DNA of 21,651 nt from CALARM01 sp964431735 (GCA_964431735.1 CAYSLJ010000121.1:1-21651); one strand, 5' to 3'. Numbered from the stretch's first letter, positions 12,900 through 21,517 are shown. A program made the numbers and translations. Notes: a model not told the origin generated them from the sequence alone.

Positions 12900-14729
12900 C
12901 CCCTTCAATGTCATCTGGTCAATCGGATTTTTCCATATTTTTTCTTTTACATTTAAATAAACCTGTTCAATATATTTATAGGGACATTCGGAAGATACGG
13001 CACATTTATCGCAATTCCAGCAGTTAAGAAGGTCATTATTCAGATCATAGTTAACAACATTTCTTACAAGATTATCTGTATCTTTAAAGGTAGCCAGGAT
13101 ATCATCTATTATATAATCATCATAAATTCCTATAAGAATATCTCTTATCTTTTCCAGATTTTCAGGATACTCTTTCGACAGAGCCAGAAATTCCCTGAGT
13201 GCATGGAGTTGTCTGGGAAGTGCTTCACACTCTCTGGCAAGTCCGTTTACAAATTCGCAGTATGATTTACAGGCTTTATCAAAATCTCTTAAATTATAAT
13301 AGAGATAAGTCATAAAAACATTGAGGCTCATTTTATTCAATGGATTTTCCTCAAAAACATAGGGGGCAGGAGCATATTCTCCCAGAAGATAAAGTTTTTC
13401 TCCTTCCCGCCTCATAAATGACAGAAAAGATTCCATATCGACGGAAAGTTCTTTCAATTCAGTTTTATTAAGTTTATCCAGCCTGCTTAAATAATTCATT
13501 CTCGGAATATTTCTCACAAGCATATCCCATTTAAGATGATTGAAGAATTCCTCAGACAGACCGGGGATTATAATCTGATAGGAGTTAAATCCCATGAAAG
13601 AAACATCTCTTACAAACATATTATAACCCATATCCTTTACAAGACCCTTTACAGAGGTGAATCTTTCCTTCTGATTTGAATTCTTCATATCAGGAAAACC
13701 TTTAAATTCGTAGGAAAATTCATTATCAAAAATCTTATGGGAACAATGGCCGTATCCCCTTGTAGTATACCAGAGATAAAGTCTTTCATATTCTTCTTTA
13801 TCAAAAACAGGCACTGTATTTATGGGAGCAAGGAGATCATCATAAAATATTCTGCGACCCTGGAAAAATTCCGTAAGACATCTTTCAAGAGCAATAGCCA
13901 TATCAGGGTCAGAACCGAATTTGAAGGCATATTTGTTTTTATCCTTAAATATAACTACTGTTCCTATAACAGGGAAACCAAGACCAAGAGAACAGTCTTT
14001 CACTATAATCTTATAAAACCCTGTCTCTTCAAGCATTTTAATTAAATTATACTGATAGGGCGCACGGTCTTTAAAATATTCATGACAAATAGTAGGAGGA
14101 GTGAGTTCCCGAAAATAAATCTCTGCCTGAACATGGCGCTCGAATATTTCACATATACCCTGGGTAATAGCCTCCTGTGGACTATTGCCTCCGCACATGC
14201 CGTTTGTGCTATAAATATACCAGAAAAAACGATAAGGAAGATATTCCAGTCTGTCTTCATTCACATTATAGTAAGGAATAAAAGGAAATTCTTTATTTTT
14301 ATCTGCCATATATTCTCTGTATTTATCCCACAGATCACCGGTAGAACAATTATATACATAAAGGTGGCCTTTCTTAAAATCCTCAGGTAAAGGCGGATAC
14401 TGGCTCGACGGGAGTAATTTCTCATAAACATCATAAATGAATCCGAATTTCTTCATGACTTCAGGGCTGATTTCATAGGGACTGATGAGCACCTGATTCT
14501 GCAGCCTTTCCAGCAGTTCTGCAAGACCGCTTGCAAGGGATAGTTCCTCTGTAATACCCTTTCCGTTCACGCCAACAGGCGTATCCTGTATGCCTACTCT
14601 GCAGGAATATAAGGAATTAAGGGCATTACCTGCTGTCTGCTTGCAGGCAATAATCCTGTTCTCTTCTAAAATAGCCTTTAATTTCTTTATTGTCTCTTCC
14701 GGATTAAGCTCTTTATAATGTTTAACCAT
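12885..14729 (-). CDS. YcaO-domain protein with C-terminal ferredoxin-like Cys cluster
   Basis: The product has 614 residues. YcaO enzymes use ATP to activate a peptide backbone amide, making azolines or thioamides in RiPPs and other modifications. Nucleotide and Mg-binding helices are visible: GKGITEELSLASGLAELLER (57-75), SPQEAITQGICEIFERH (183-199) and DPDMAIALERCLTEFFQGRR (274-293). Residues about 420-565 are helical, perhaps a partner-binding region. C570, C573, C576 and C582-P583 form a CxxCxxCx5CP motif like an Fe-S ligand set, unusual for the family as I know it. No RiPP precursor, transporter or dehydrogenase is adjacent, so the target may be a protein, as suggested for E. coli YcaO and ribosomal protein S12. 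Start 14729 has AAGGAGG upstream. Confidence 0.88.
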   Translation of the reverse strand: MVKHYKELNPEETIKKLKAILEENRIIACKQTAGNALNSLYSCRVGIQDTPVGVNGKGITEELSLASGLAELLERLQNQVLISPYEISPEVMKKFGFIYDVYEKLLPSSQYPPLPEDFKKGHLYVYNCSTGDLWDKYREYMADKNKEFPFIPYYNVNEDRLEYLPYRFFWYIYSTNGMCGGNSPQEAITQGICEIFERHVQAEIYFRELTPPTICHEYFKDRAPYQYNLIKMLEETGFYKIIVKDCSLGLGFPVIGTVVIFKDKNKYAFKFGSDPDMAIALERCLTEFFQGRRIFYDDLLAPINTVPVFDKEEYERLYLWYTTRGYGHCSHKIFDNEFSYEFKGFPDMKNSNQKERFTSVKGLVKDMGYNMFVRDVSFMGFNSYQIIIPGLSEEFFNHLKWDMLVRNIPRMNYLSRLDKLNKTELKELSVDMESFLSFMRREGEKLYLLGEYAPAPYVFEENPLNKMSLNVFMTYLYYNLRDFDKACKSYCEFVNGLARECEALPRQLHALREFLALSKEYPENLEKIRDILIGIYDDYIIDDILATFKDTDNLVRNVVNYDLNNDLLNCWNCDKCAVSSECPYKYIEQVYLNVKEKIWKNPIDQMTLKGLFYK

Positions 14730-14745
14730 AGGACCTCCTTACAAT

Positions 14746-14774
14746 CGTGACGCGTGACGTGTGACACGTCACGT
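14746..14774. repeat. Heptamer block just upstream of the YcaO start
   Basis: CGTGACG, CGTGACG, TGTGACA, CGTCACG in register. 14753-14773 forms a hairpin with a 9-bp stem (CGTGACGTG) and TGA loop. It lies in the YcaO leader, 17 bases before the ATG. Confidence 0.85.
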
Positions 14775-14808
14775 AAAAATAATAAATTCATGTAAATCTC
14801 TGTCTTAT

Positions 14809-14921
14809 TACCGTTCCAGGTAAGTCTGATAACCATTTTATCAGCTTCTGCCAGACAGGCTCTTACGAAGAAAAAGAATTTGCCTTATTTAATTTGTTTT
14901 ACAGACAATAAATTAACCCTT
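14809..14921 (+). repeat. Partial copy of the MITE-like element (left half)
   Basis: 113 bases aligning, with only scattered differences, to 16135-16246: both start TACCG, contain AGCTTCTGCC near base 34 and end in AATTAACCCTT. The right, inverted half seen at 16290-16341 is missing here. This copy and 16135-16246 are in the same orientation on either side of the TPR gene. Confidence 0.85.
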
Positions 14922-14935
14922 CCTGAAAACTGCTA

Positions 14936-14949
14936 TGACCAATTGGTCA
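14936..14949. promoter_or_regulatory. 14-bp perfect palindrome, possible operator
   Basis: TGACCAATTGGTCA is an exact palindrome lying about 200 bases upstream of the YcaO gene and 60 bases past the TPR gene end. Sequences of this form often bind dimeric regulators, but no regulator can be assigned. Confidence 0.3.
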
Positions 14950-14976
14950 CAACAAAGGATGAAAATTTCTTCTTCC

Positions 14977-14997
14977 CGTCACGCGTTACGCGTGACG
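14977..14997. repeat. Heptamer hairpin after the TPR gene
   Basis: CGTCACG, CGTTACG, CGTGACG: three units folding into a 9-bp perfect stem with a three-base loop. It lies 13 bases after the stop of the minus-strand TPR gene, where it could protect or end the transcript, although no T-run follows directly. Confidence 0.85.
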
Positions 14998-15010
14998 ATT
15001 CTCATATAAA

Positions 15011-16060
15011 TCATTGTCCTGTAGCCTTTAAAGCCTTTTCAAGACCATCTTTTGCCACCGTATCTTCAGGATTAATGGAAAGTGCTTTATTGAAAGAAGT
15101 GACTGCATCTTTATATTTTTTCTGATAATATAAGGCCGTTCCTTTATCACTCCATGCAACACCATAGGCAGGATCAAGCTGAATTGCTCTGTCAAAACAT
15201 TGTATTGCTTCATCATATTTTTTTTGAGTCAGTAAAATATAACCTTTATTATCCCATATTATACCTTTACTAGGATCAATTTCAAGGGATCTGTTATAAC
15301 ATTTAAGGGCTTCATCGTATTTTTTCTGACTGTCCAGAGCGAGTCCTTTATCATTCCATGTAAGAGCATCAGACGGGGAAAGCTCCAGAGATCTGTCGAA
15401 ACATTTTATGGCTTCATCATATTTTCCCAGCTGTGACAGAGCATATCCTTTATAACGCCACGTAATGGCATTATTACCGTCAATTTTCAATGCTTCATCA
15501 TAAGCAGTGACAGCTTCATTATATTTATTCAGTTTTGATAGAACATAACCTTTAGCACTCAGAACAAAACCGTTATTTGTCTGAAGTTCCAGAGATTTAT
15601 TATAACACATCAGAGCATAATCATATCTTTTCTGGGAACTTAAAGAAAAACCTTTATTATACCATGTTATGGCATTAAGAGTATCGTATTCAAGAGACTT
15701 ATCAAAACATTTTATGGCATCATCATGATTGCCCTTTGAAGACAGAACGAGCCCCTTTTCATTCCACGTTGCAGGCTGATTTGGCTCAAGAGACAGAGAT
15801 TTATCGAAACATTTTATTGCTTCATCATAGTTATTTTTACTATATAATGCTTTTCCCTTATTATACCAGGCAATTTCCAGTTTTTGATTCAATTTCAATG
15901 CTTCATCATAACGTTTAATGGCTTCATCGTATTTTCCCTCTCTGGCTAAATCCAATCCCTGATTGTTCAAAGCAATAGCTCTTTTTTCTTCATTACATGA
16001 AATATTTAACGATAAAATCAGAGACATGATTAAGACAGACAAAAGTGTTTTAACACTCAT
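15011..16060 (-). CDS. TPR-repeat lipoprotein or secreted protein
   Basis: The 349-residue protein starts at ATG 16060, with CAGGAGG seven bases upstream. A signal-like segment (about 1-20) ends LSLNISC, a possible but non-standard lipobox. Residues about 25-340 are nine near-identical 34-residue TPR units in a row (AWYNKG-AL---KYDEAIKCFDKSLEL-P), with strongly conserved W, G, Y and A positions, then a short KALKATGQ tail. TPR arrays bind peptides or other proteins. The repeat units are also similar at the DNA level, so unit number could vary between strains. The gene is flanked by the full MITE-like element upstream and the partial copy downstream. Confidence 0.88.
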   Translation of the reverse strand: MSVKTLLSVLIMSLILSLNISCNEEKRAIALNNQGLDLAREGKYDEAIKRYDEALKLNQKLEIAWYNKGKALYSKNNYDEAIKCFDKSLSLEPNQPATWNEKGLVLSSKGNHDDAIKCFDKSLEYDTLNAITWYNKGFSLSSQKRYDYALMCYNKSLELQTNNGFVLSAKGYVLSKLNKYNEAVTAYDEALKIDGNNAITWRYKGYALSQLGKYDEAIKCFDRSLELSPSDALTWNDKGLALDSQKKYDEALKCYNRSLEIDPSKGIIWDNKGYILLTQKKYDEAIQCFDRAIQLDPAYGVAWSDKGTALYYQKKYKDAVTSFNKALSINPEDTVAKDGLEKALKATGQ

Positions 16061-16134
16061 AAAAAAACCTCCTGAAAACATTAATTACTGACCTGAACAT
16101 CATTATTTTCATATTCCCTTTATGTCTACCTAAG

Positions 16135-16341
16135 TACCGCTCCAAATAAGTTCGTAACCATTTTATCAGCTTCTGCCTGACAGGCTCTTACAAAGAAAAA
16201 TAATTTGCCTTATATCATTTGTTTTACAGACAATAAATTAACCCTTATTTAATTTTTAATACTATAGAAAAAACGAATTTTTCTTCTCCAGAGCCTGCCA
16301 GGCAGAAGCTTTTTATGGGTACCCTTTTACCTGTTACGGTA
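16135..16341. mobile_element. 207-bp MITE-like element with inverted ends
   Basis: The element starts TACCG and ends CGGTA. Its two halves are inverted copies: 16168-16188 and 16290-16310 match at 20 of 21 positions when one is inverted (AGCTTCTGCCTG core), and the outer 30 bases are related. CTAAG stands directly outside both ends (16130-16134 and 16342-16346) as a likely 5-bp target duplication, although CTAAG is itself nearly palindromic, so it could be part of the inverted ends. It encodes nothing. Its centre has an AGAAAAA/TTTTTCT hairpin (16266-16284) that may help end the PPDK/NTase transcript. A partial copy lies at 14809-14921. Apart from this element 16061-16365 holds no gene. Confidence 0.65.
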
Positions 16342-16365
16342 CTAAGTAATTATGAAATATCATAT

Positions 16366-19300
16366 TTATTGCCTTGCAGATTTTATGCCATTTTTAAGAA
16401 CAAGTGGTCTGGCTGCATCTGTTACTGCTCCAATCTTTACAGCATAGCTGGTTTTTCGGGCAATATCCTCATCTGTTACTATATGGACATCCAGAAGACC
16501 ATCTATTTTATAACCGGTACGTAAAAAATTCAATTCACTCAAACAGTAACTCCAGCCATTAAGCCATGAAAGAAGTTCCATTTTCTGTTTTTCCGAGCCA
16601 TTGAAATGAACCAGAAGATCAATATCACTGCCAGGGCCGGCCATAGCATTTTTTGCACTGCCAAAAACATACATAGCTCTGACAGAAAATTTAGCAGGAT
16701 CCAGGTTTGCAGCTATACGTTCTGCCATATAAAGACGCCAGCGCCAGTACTCTTCACTCTGCTGTTCTACATATTCTTTTGTTTCTTCACTTATATCTCC
16801 GATGGATTTCGGTTTACTTAATATACCAAGTGCTTCGTCCAGATCTGCATTCATAAATATCTTCAATACCATACCATCTGTGCTTTTCGGCACATCAATT
16901 ACATGGACTGTATGAGAAATAAAAGCATAGTCCGATAAAATATCGGGAAGAATATTATGAGAATGCTTTAAAAATCTTTCATTAAATATTATACCTTCAT
17001 CATCGGGATAAAGAGGCAGATAGCGTATAGAAGATTCCACAAGATCCTGAAAAAAATGAGTGCCAAAAGAAAGATCGGGAAGATAATGCCCTTTTTTTCT
17101 GGCTATTTCAATTAATACTGACGTATTATTTATATCTGAATAAGTAACATTCACGCCCAGTTTAATATCTCCTCTGCTTCCCCATCTTCCGGGCCCCATA
17201 AGTATAAACTGCCTTTTAGGCAACAGTTTATTCAATTTACCTACAGCAGCAGCAACAGCATTTAAATCACTGAGACTGGAAAGTTTATTATAATTCTCCG
17301 GATCTACATAGACTATATGAGTAATATCAGGTACCTTACCGTTGGACACATAACGTTTAGCAGAAAATATAATTTTTTCTTCAGGAACATCTTTCGGTAT
17401 TGCTGAAGCTACGGCACCTTCTCCAAAGCTCTGAGGTCTGCACTGGAGAAGATAAAAATCTTTACCGTCAGAAGCAAACTCTATATCTACAGGTGTATCG
17501 AGTGTTTCTCTGAGTAAATCAAGAATAGTTTTTACCTGTCTGACAAAATGTGTATTATTAATCAAACCTTCAAAAGTGACGAGAAGATCATGTTCTTCCA
17601 GATCTATTTCGAAGCCCATAGGAATTCTCAAATGATTATGCTCATAAATAGAAAAAACCTGATTTATTGCAGGATAATCATTACCATATTCTTTTAAAAG
17701 ATGTTTTATCTCAATTGTTTCAAATTTCTTCGTTTCCATATTTATTACATCAATCTTATTCGGAGCATAACGGGCAGTTTCTTCTACAGACATATTTACT
17801 TTAAGTCCCGGCTGTCCGGGAGCAATAAGTTTGGGATAATCATCACTGACTCTGTCTACTGCTCTTGTGCCGAGTCCCGGTACAAGCCTTATGAGTCCGT
17901 CCTCTCTCTTGATACGAGGGGACCATCGAAATTCATTGTTACTGAAAGCAACACCTGCAAAAGCAGGAAGAAAATATTTTCCCACCCTGGTTCCTACAAC
18001 TTCCTGAATCATTATCCCCATTTCTTCGTAAAAATCAAGGAGTCCCCTTTCGGCACGGTATTCTATAGGATCTGGCCCCAGTGTTGAAGCATATACTTCT
18101 TCAATAGCATCTATAATGGCTTCAAGTCGTTCTTTTTTAGTTCCCTGGTTTGCAATAAATAAACTCTTGTATTTGCCGGAAAAAGCTGTCCCCATTCTGT
18201 CTTCAAGAAGACTTGAACTTCTTACTATAAGAGGCCTGTCTTCAAAGTCATCCAGTGCCATAGAAAGGCCTTTAACTATTTCAGGGGATAAATGAGAATT
18301 TTTAAAAACCTGTATAATATGAGGATATTCCTGACGGACCTGATCTATTTCCTTGTATTTCTGTTCTACTACATCTTCAAGATTGTTATAACGGAAAAAA
18401 CTCAGCAGGCCGTCAGAAGTTATATACCATGTTTTAGGACTTTTCAAATTTTTAAATAAATCTGCATGTTCCGATGATTTTTTGATAATCTTCATGGCAA
18501 GAAAAAGGCCGGCACTTTTACCACCCAGTTTGCCATGCCCTTTCAGAGGTAATATTATCCTCTGAAAAAGCTCGTAAAAATCATCTATATTTATATAATT
18601 TTTTGCAACATTAATAAACTGAAGCTGATCTGTAAAAAAACGACGTATCAAAGACACGCGAAGACCTTTCTCTACGAAAGGAGGAATATCCAGATCATCT
18701 ATACTGATCTGCTTGTAACGCCTTATAGCATCTGCAATCTCAGTAATAAGAGAATCCGGATTTTCAAGGGTATTAACCAGAAAACTTGACTTATCCTCTT
18801 TAATCCATTTTTGAATACAAAAGAGTATCTCCTCATCACTGAGCGACTGTTCTGCAATAGCAAAGGTTTTATCTGTCAGTTCTCTTGCATTTGAAATAAC
18901 TTTTTTCTGTACAGGTCGATTTTCATCCAGTTCTTCCCCGATATCTATTGAAATATTCTGAAGCAGTATACAGGCCTGAGTAATTCCACTCCGGCAGAGA
19001 TAATTCATCATTTTTCTTGTAATACCCATAATGAGATTCTGATCTGTACTGCCCAGGAGTTCCAGTATAACTTTCCACTCGGCCTTCCTGTTTTCCAGAA
19101 TATCCTTTTTTATTCGTTCCATCTCTGAAAGAGATTGTTCAAGGCGCCTCTGCATGATAAAATGAGCCAGTCTTTCCGAAATAGTATTTAATAACTTGCG
19201 CTCTTCTTTAAGGAAAGGTCCTTCGTCCTGTCCGGGCATTTCTTTTACATAATAAACCTCTATAGTTCCTGCAGATTTCCCCTGACATATAATATTTGTT

Positions 19301-19551
19301 TTCAAAACCCATGGTGTTTCCTTAAAATCAGATAAAGAATAATAAACCTGTTCATAAGAGATTCTCACCTGACACAGCTCAGGATATTGCCAGCCATGAG
19401 GCATAACTTTTATTATAGAATTGAAAATCTCTTTTATGGTAACACCCGGCCTGGTAAGCAATTCCTCTATCTGATAAAGACAGGTCAGTTCTTTAAATCT
19501 TTCCTGAAGTTCAACTATCATTTTATTTACAGGTTTATCTCCGTCACTCAT
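16366..19551 (-). CDS. GAF-like / PPDK N-terminal (PEP-pyruvate binding) / nucleotidyltransferase fusion protein
   Basis: The product has 1061 residues. Residues 1-145 look like a GAF-type sensor ending in a coiled coil (120-160). Residues about 335-710 are a PPDK_N ATP-grasp domain: KLGGKSAGL (341-349), IVRSSSLLED (442-451), GLGTRAVDR (559-567) and EFA with LLQCRPQ (691-707). The swivelling His domain and PEP-binding barrel of true PEP synthase or PPDK are absent. Residues about 780-860 hold a GPGRWGSRGD conserved segment. Residues 955-1030 are a Pol-beta-type nucleotidyltransferase (GSA-x9-SDIDLL at 964-980). A signalling or modification role is more likely than central metabolism. It lies 26 bases after the zinc-ribbon gene, in one operon; AGGGAG precedes the start. 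Confidence 0.87.
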   Translation of the reverse strand: MSDGDKPVNKMIVELQERFKELTCLYQIEELLTRPGVTIKEIFNSIIKVMPHGWQYPELCQVRISYEQVYYSLSDFKETPWVLKTNIICQGKSAGTIEVYYVKEMPGQDEGPFLKEERKLLNTISERLAHFIMQRRLEQSLSEMERIKKDILENRKAEWKVILELLGSTDQNLIMGITRKMMNYLCRSGITQACILLQNISIDIGEELDENRPVQKKVISNARELTDKTFAIAEQSLSDEEILFCIQKWIKEDKSSFLVNTLENPDSLITEIADAIRRYKQISIDDLDIPPFVEKGLRVSLIRRFFTDQLQFINVAKNYINIDDFYELFQRIILPLKGHGKLGGKSAGLFLAMKIIKKSSEHADLFKNLKSPKTWYITSDGLLSFFRYNNLEDVVEQKYKEIDQVRQEYPHIIQVFKNSHLSPEIVKGLSMALDDFEDRPLIVRSSSLLEDRMGTAFSGKYKSLFIANQGTKKERLEAIIDAIEEVYASTLGPDPIEYRAERGLLDFYEEMGIMIQEVVGTRVGKYFLPAFAGVAFSNNEFRWSPRIKREDGLIRLVPGLGTRAVDRVSDDYPKLIAPGQPGLKVNMSVEETARYAPNKIDVINMETKKFETIEIKHLLKEYGNDYPAINQVFSIYEHNHLRIPMGFEIDLEEHDLLVTFEGLINNTHFVRQVKTILDLLRETLDTPVDIEFASDGKDFYLLQCRPQSFGEGAVASAIPKDVPEEKIIFSAKRYVSNGKVPDITHIVYVDPENYNKLSSLSDLNAVAAAVGKLNKLLPKRQFILMGPGRWGSRGDIKLGVNVTYSDINNTSVLIEIARKKGHYLPDLSFGTHFFQDLVESSIRYLPLYPDDEGIIFNERFLKHSHNILPDILSDYAFISHTVHVIDVPKSTDGMVLKIFMNADLDEALGILSKPKSIGDISEETKEYVEQQSEEYWRWRLYMAERIAANLDPAKFSVRAMYVFGSAKNAMAGPGSDIDLLVHFNGSEKQKMELLSWLNGWSYCLSELNFLRTGYKIDGLLDVHIVTDEDIARKTSYAVKIGAVTDAARPLVLKNGIKSARQ

Positions 19552-19577
19552 AAAAATCTCCCTTCAACTCTATATAT

Positions 19578-21338
19578 TTAATTTCCGCCTTCACTTCTAT
19601 ACCAGTCATAAAGTTTTTTAGACTCAGATTGTTCATAAGGGGTCCTTTTCTCATTCCATTCCAGTTTCCACGCCATATCTATATAATATTTTGCATCTAC
19701 AGTGTCTTTTAAAGCGAGATAACAGCTTGCCATCCAGATATAATTCATATAATAATTCTGATCCAGTGACAGAAGATAATTACATTCTGCAATAGCCTCA
19801 CTGTATCTCCTCTCATTATAAAGGGGAACTATTTTGTTATTAATAGCATTATCGCAGTAATTCCTGCTGGATGTTTTATAATCTATCTGTGCAGTAGCTG
19901 TATAGGAAGGTACATATCCTGTATTTACTCCCGGCGTTTTATATTTTACCGGCCGCCTGGTAGGTATTTTTTTGGGCACAGCAGTTGGAATGACAGGAGT
20001 TTCAATATATACAGGTTCTGTCGGTATAACCTTGAATGATGTCGGTTTTACTTCTGCTACAGCGGTAATGGTAGATTTCTTTACAGGTTCGGGGGAAGGA
20101 CTGAGTTTTTTTACAGGCGTATCCATAGCCACAACAACAGGAGTAATGACAGGAGTGGCATGGATAACAGTAGGAGTGACAGAAACATTAAGTTTATGAG
20201 AAAATTTCAGGGCATAAATAATGCCAAAGATACCTGATATAAACACGGTAATTACGGCAAGGGATAAATATATTACATGGGAAACTTTCAGAGAAAGAAA
20301 ACCCGTATCGGAGGGCTTTTCTCTCCTGTCTGCTTTATCTTCTTCTACCGGGGATTTTTCTTCGAGCTGTTTATCTTTTAATTCTTTTTCGACCTCTTCA
20401 ACGACAACAGATTCGTCGTGAGAAATATCTTTTTTATCCTCCGTTACGGCTTCGGAAAGAACTGTTTCCAGCATAGCAGGAATATCAGAAGACGGAGTAG
20501 ACAACACCTTTTCCACTATGGAAGGAATTTTATCTGATTGCGTGGAAATCAAATGTTCAGGTATATAAGTTTTATCTGGTATATATATTTCTTCTCTCGT
20601 ATCTATTATTTTTCTTGTCTTACCATAACCGCAGAAAGAGCATATACTGTCCGCACCGATTACTTTACCGCAACTTTTACAGTATTCATTACCAGAAACA
20701 GTTTCCTCTATTACCGGCATAACAAGCCCCACTGCTATATCTTTATCAACATCGTATTCCAAACAGTCATCAGGGGGTTTTCTCATATCATATCCGCAGA
20801 AAATACATGTTTCTTTTCCAGCCTCAAGCTCTTCTCCGCATTTTGAACAGTACTGGGCAGAAGAAAATTTCTTCTCTACTTTTTTTGCATCTGTTATTTT
20901 TTTTGTTTTTCCATAACCGCAGAAAGGACATACTGACTTACCTGCCCTTACAGGGTTACCGCATTTTTCACAGAGCTGTGACTCCTGGACATTATCTTCT
21001 CCTGTACTATCTTTCCGGGAACAATGATTGCAAATATTTTCCCATGATGACATTTCTTTACCACAGGTCGGACAGTATTTACCGGAAGATAAATCTTCTG
21101 ATCTGGAGCGAATAGTCACTATTCTTTTTATCTCACATACTGCACAGTATTTCTTGTTCTGGGGTACAGGCTTATTACAGGTCAGACAGGTGTTAGTTAA
21201 TTTATTTGTTTCCTTATGTACATCAATATTACCGGACTTTTTCTCATAGCCGCAGTAAGAACAAAATTTCTTACCTTCTATAATTATCTTACCACAGTCA
21301 GGACAATATTCCTGTGGTTTATTTTTTTCAAAAGGCAT
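19578..21338 (-). CDS. Six-zinc-ribbon single-pass membrane protein
   Basis: The 586-residue protein has six CxxC-x(9-10)-CxxC zinc ribbons: C12-C29, C51-C68, C89-C106, C123-C140, C164-C181 and C220-C236. The first five share exactly x10 spacing. An acidic, disordered segment follows (about 240-350), then one membrane helix (354-377), a Pro/Thr/Val-rich linker (385-470) and a C-terminal TPR-like helical domain (about 490-586). The ribbons are probably cytoplasmic and the TPR region outside. Domain count suggests a scaffold or sensor. It is the first gene of an operon with the PPDK/nucleotidyltransferase protein. The start has AAAGG seven bases upstream. Confidence 0.87.
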   Translation of the reverse strand: MPFEKNKPQEYCPDCGKIIIEGKKFCSYCGYEKKSGNIDVHKETNKLTNTCLTCNKPVPQNKKYCAVCEIKRIVTIRSRSEDLSSGKYCPTCGKEMSSWENICNHCSRKDSTGEDNVQESQLCEKCGNPVRAGKSVCPFCGYGKTKKITDAKKVEKKFSSAQYCSKCGEELEAGKETCIFCGYDMRKPPDDCLEYDVDKDIAVGLVMPVIEETVSGNEYCKSCGKVIGADSICSFCGYGKTRKIIDTREEIYIPDKTYIPEHLISTQSDKIPSIVEKVLSTPSSDIPAMLETVLSEAVTEDKKDISHDESVVVEEVEKELKDKQLEEKSPVEEDKADRREKPSDTGFLSLKVSHVIYLSLAVITVFISGIFGIIYALKFSHKLNVSVTPTVIHATPVITPVVVAMDTPVKKLSPSPEPVKKSTITAVAEVKPTSFKVIPTEPVYIETPVIPTAVPKKIPTRRPVKYKTPGVNTGYVPSYTATAQIDYKTSSRNYCDNAINNKIVPLYNERRYSEAIAECNYLLSLDQNYYMNYIWMASCYLALKDTVDAKYYIDMAWKLEWNEKRTPYEQSESKKLYDWYRSEGGN

Positions 21339-21377
21339 TTCATAACCTTTCTATCTGCCAGGGGGATTGTAAAAAAT

Positions 21378-21386
21378 AATATATCA
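21378..21386 (-). promoter_or_regulatory. Extended -10 promoter of the zinc-ribbon/PPDK-NTase operon
   Basis: On the minus strand the box reads TGATATATT, matching the TGnTAWAWT extended -10 pattern of other promoters here, about 40 bases before ATG 21338. No strong -35 is present. Confidence 0.45.
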
Positions 21387-21396
21387 TATTTAAAAT

Positions 21397-21441
21397 CGTG
21401 ACGCGAAGAAAATAACTATAATTTGACAGAGTTATTTTCTT
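21397..21441. repeat. Single heptamer unit and a 12-bp inverted repeat
   Basis: CGTGACG at 21397-21403 is followed by a perfect inverted repeat AAGAAAATAACT (21406-21417 and 21430-21441) with a 12-base loop. The arms are AT-rich; on the minus strand this could end a gene lying beyond the window. Confidence 0.6.
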
Positions 21442-21517
21442 ACAATCCATGAGAATTTATTTTATACAATTATAACAAAAAATTCCTTTTCTGTATATAT
21501 ATTTCCTGTCCATCTTA

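Noticed and set aside
12885..14729. RiPP biosynthetic cluster around the YcaO gene
   Set aside because: No precursor peptide, leader-binding domain, dehydrogenase, protease or transporter is adjacent; the exporter at 5778-7611 is 5 kb away on the other strand.
14809..16246. Composite transposon carrying the TPR gene between two direct repeats
   Set aside because: The repeats encode no transposase, one copy is only half, and there is no target duplication around the whole unit; recombination between them is possible, but transposition of the unit is not supported.
17701..18087. A 128-codon plus-strand frame opposite the PPDK/nucleotidyltransferase gene
   Set aside because: It is antisense to a well-supported domain, with no ribosome-binding site or recognisable protein.
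16366..19551. Full PEP synthase or pyruvate phosphate dikinase
   Set aside because: Only the N-terminal ATP-binding part is present; the phosphohistidine swivel domain and the PEP/pyruvate barrel are missing, and a nucleotidyltransferase occupies the C-terminus.
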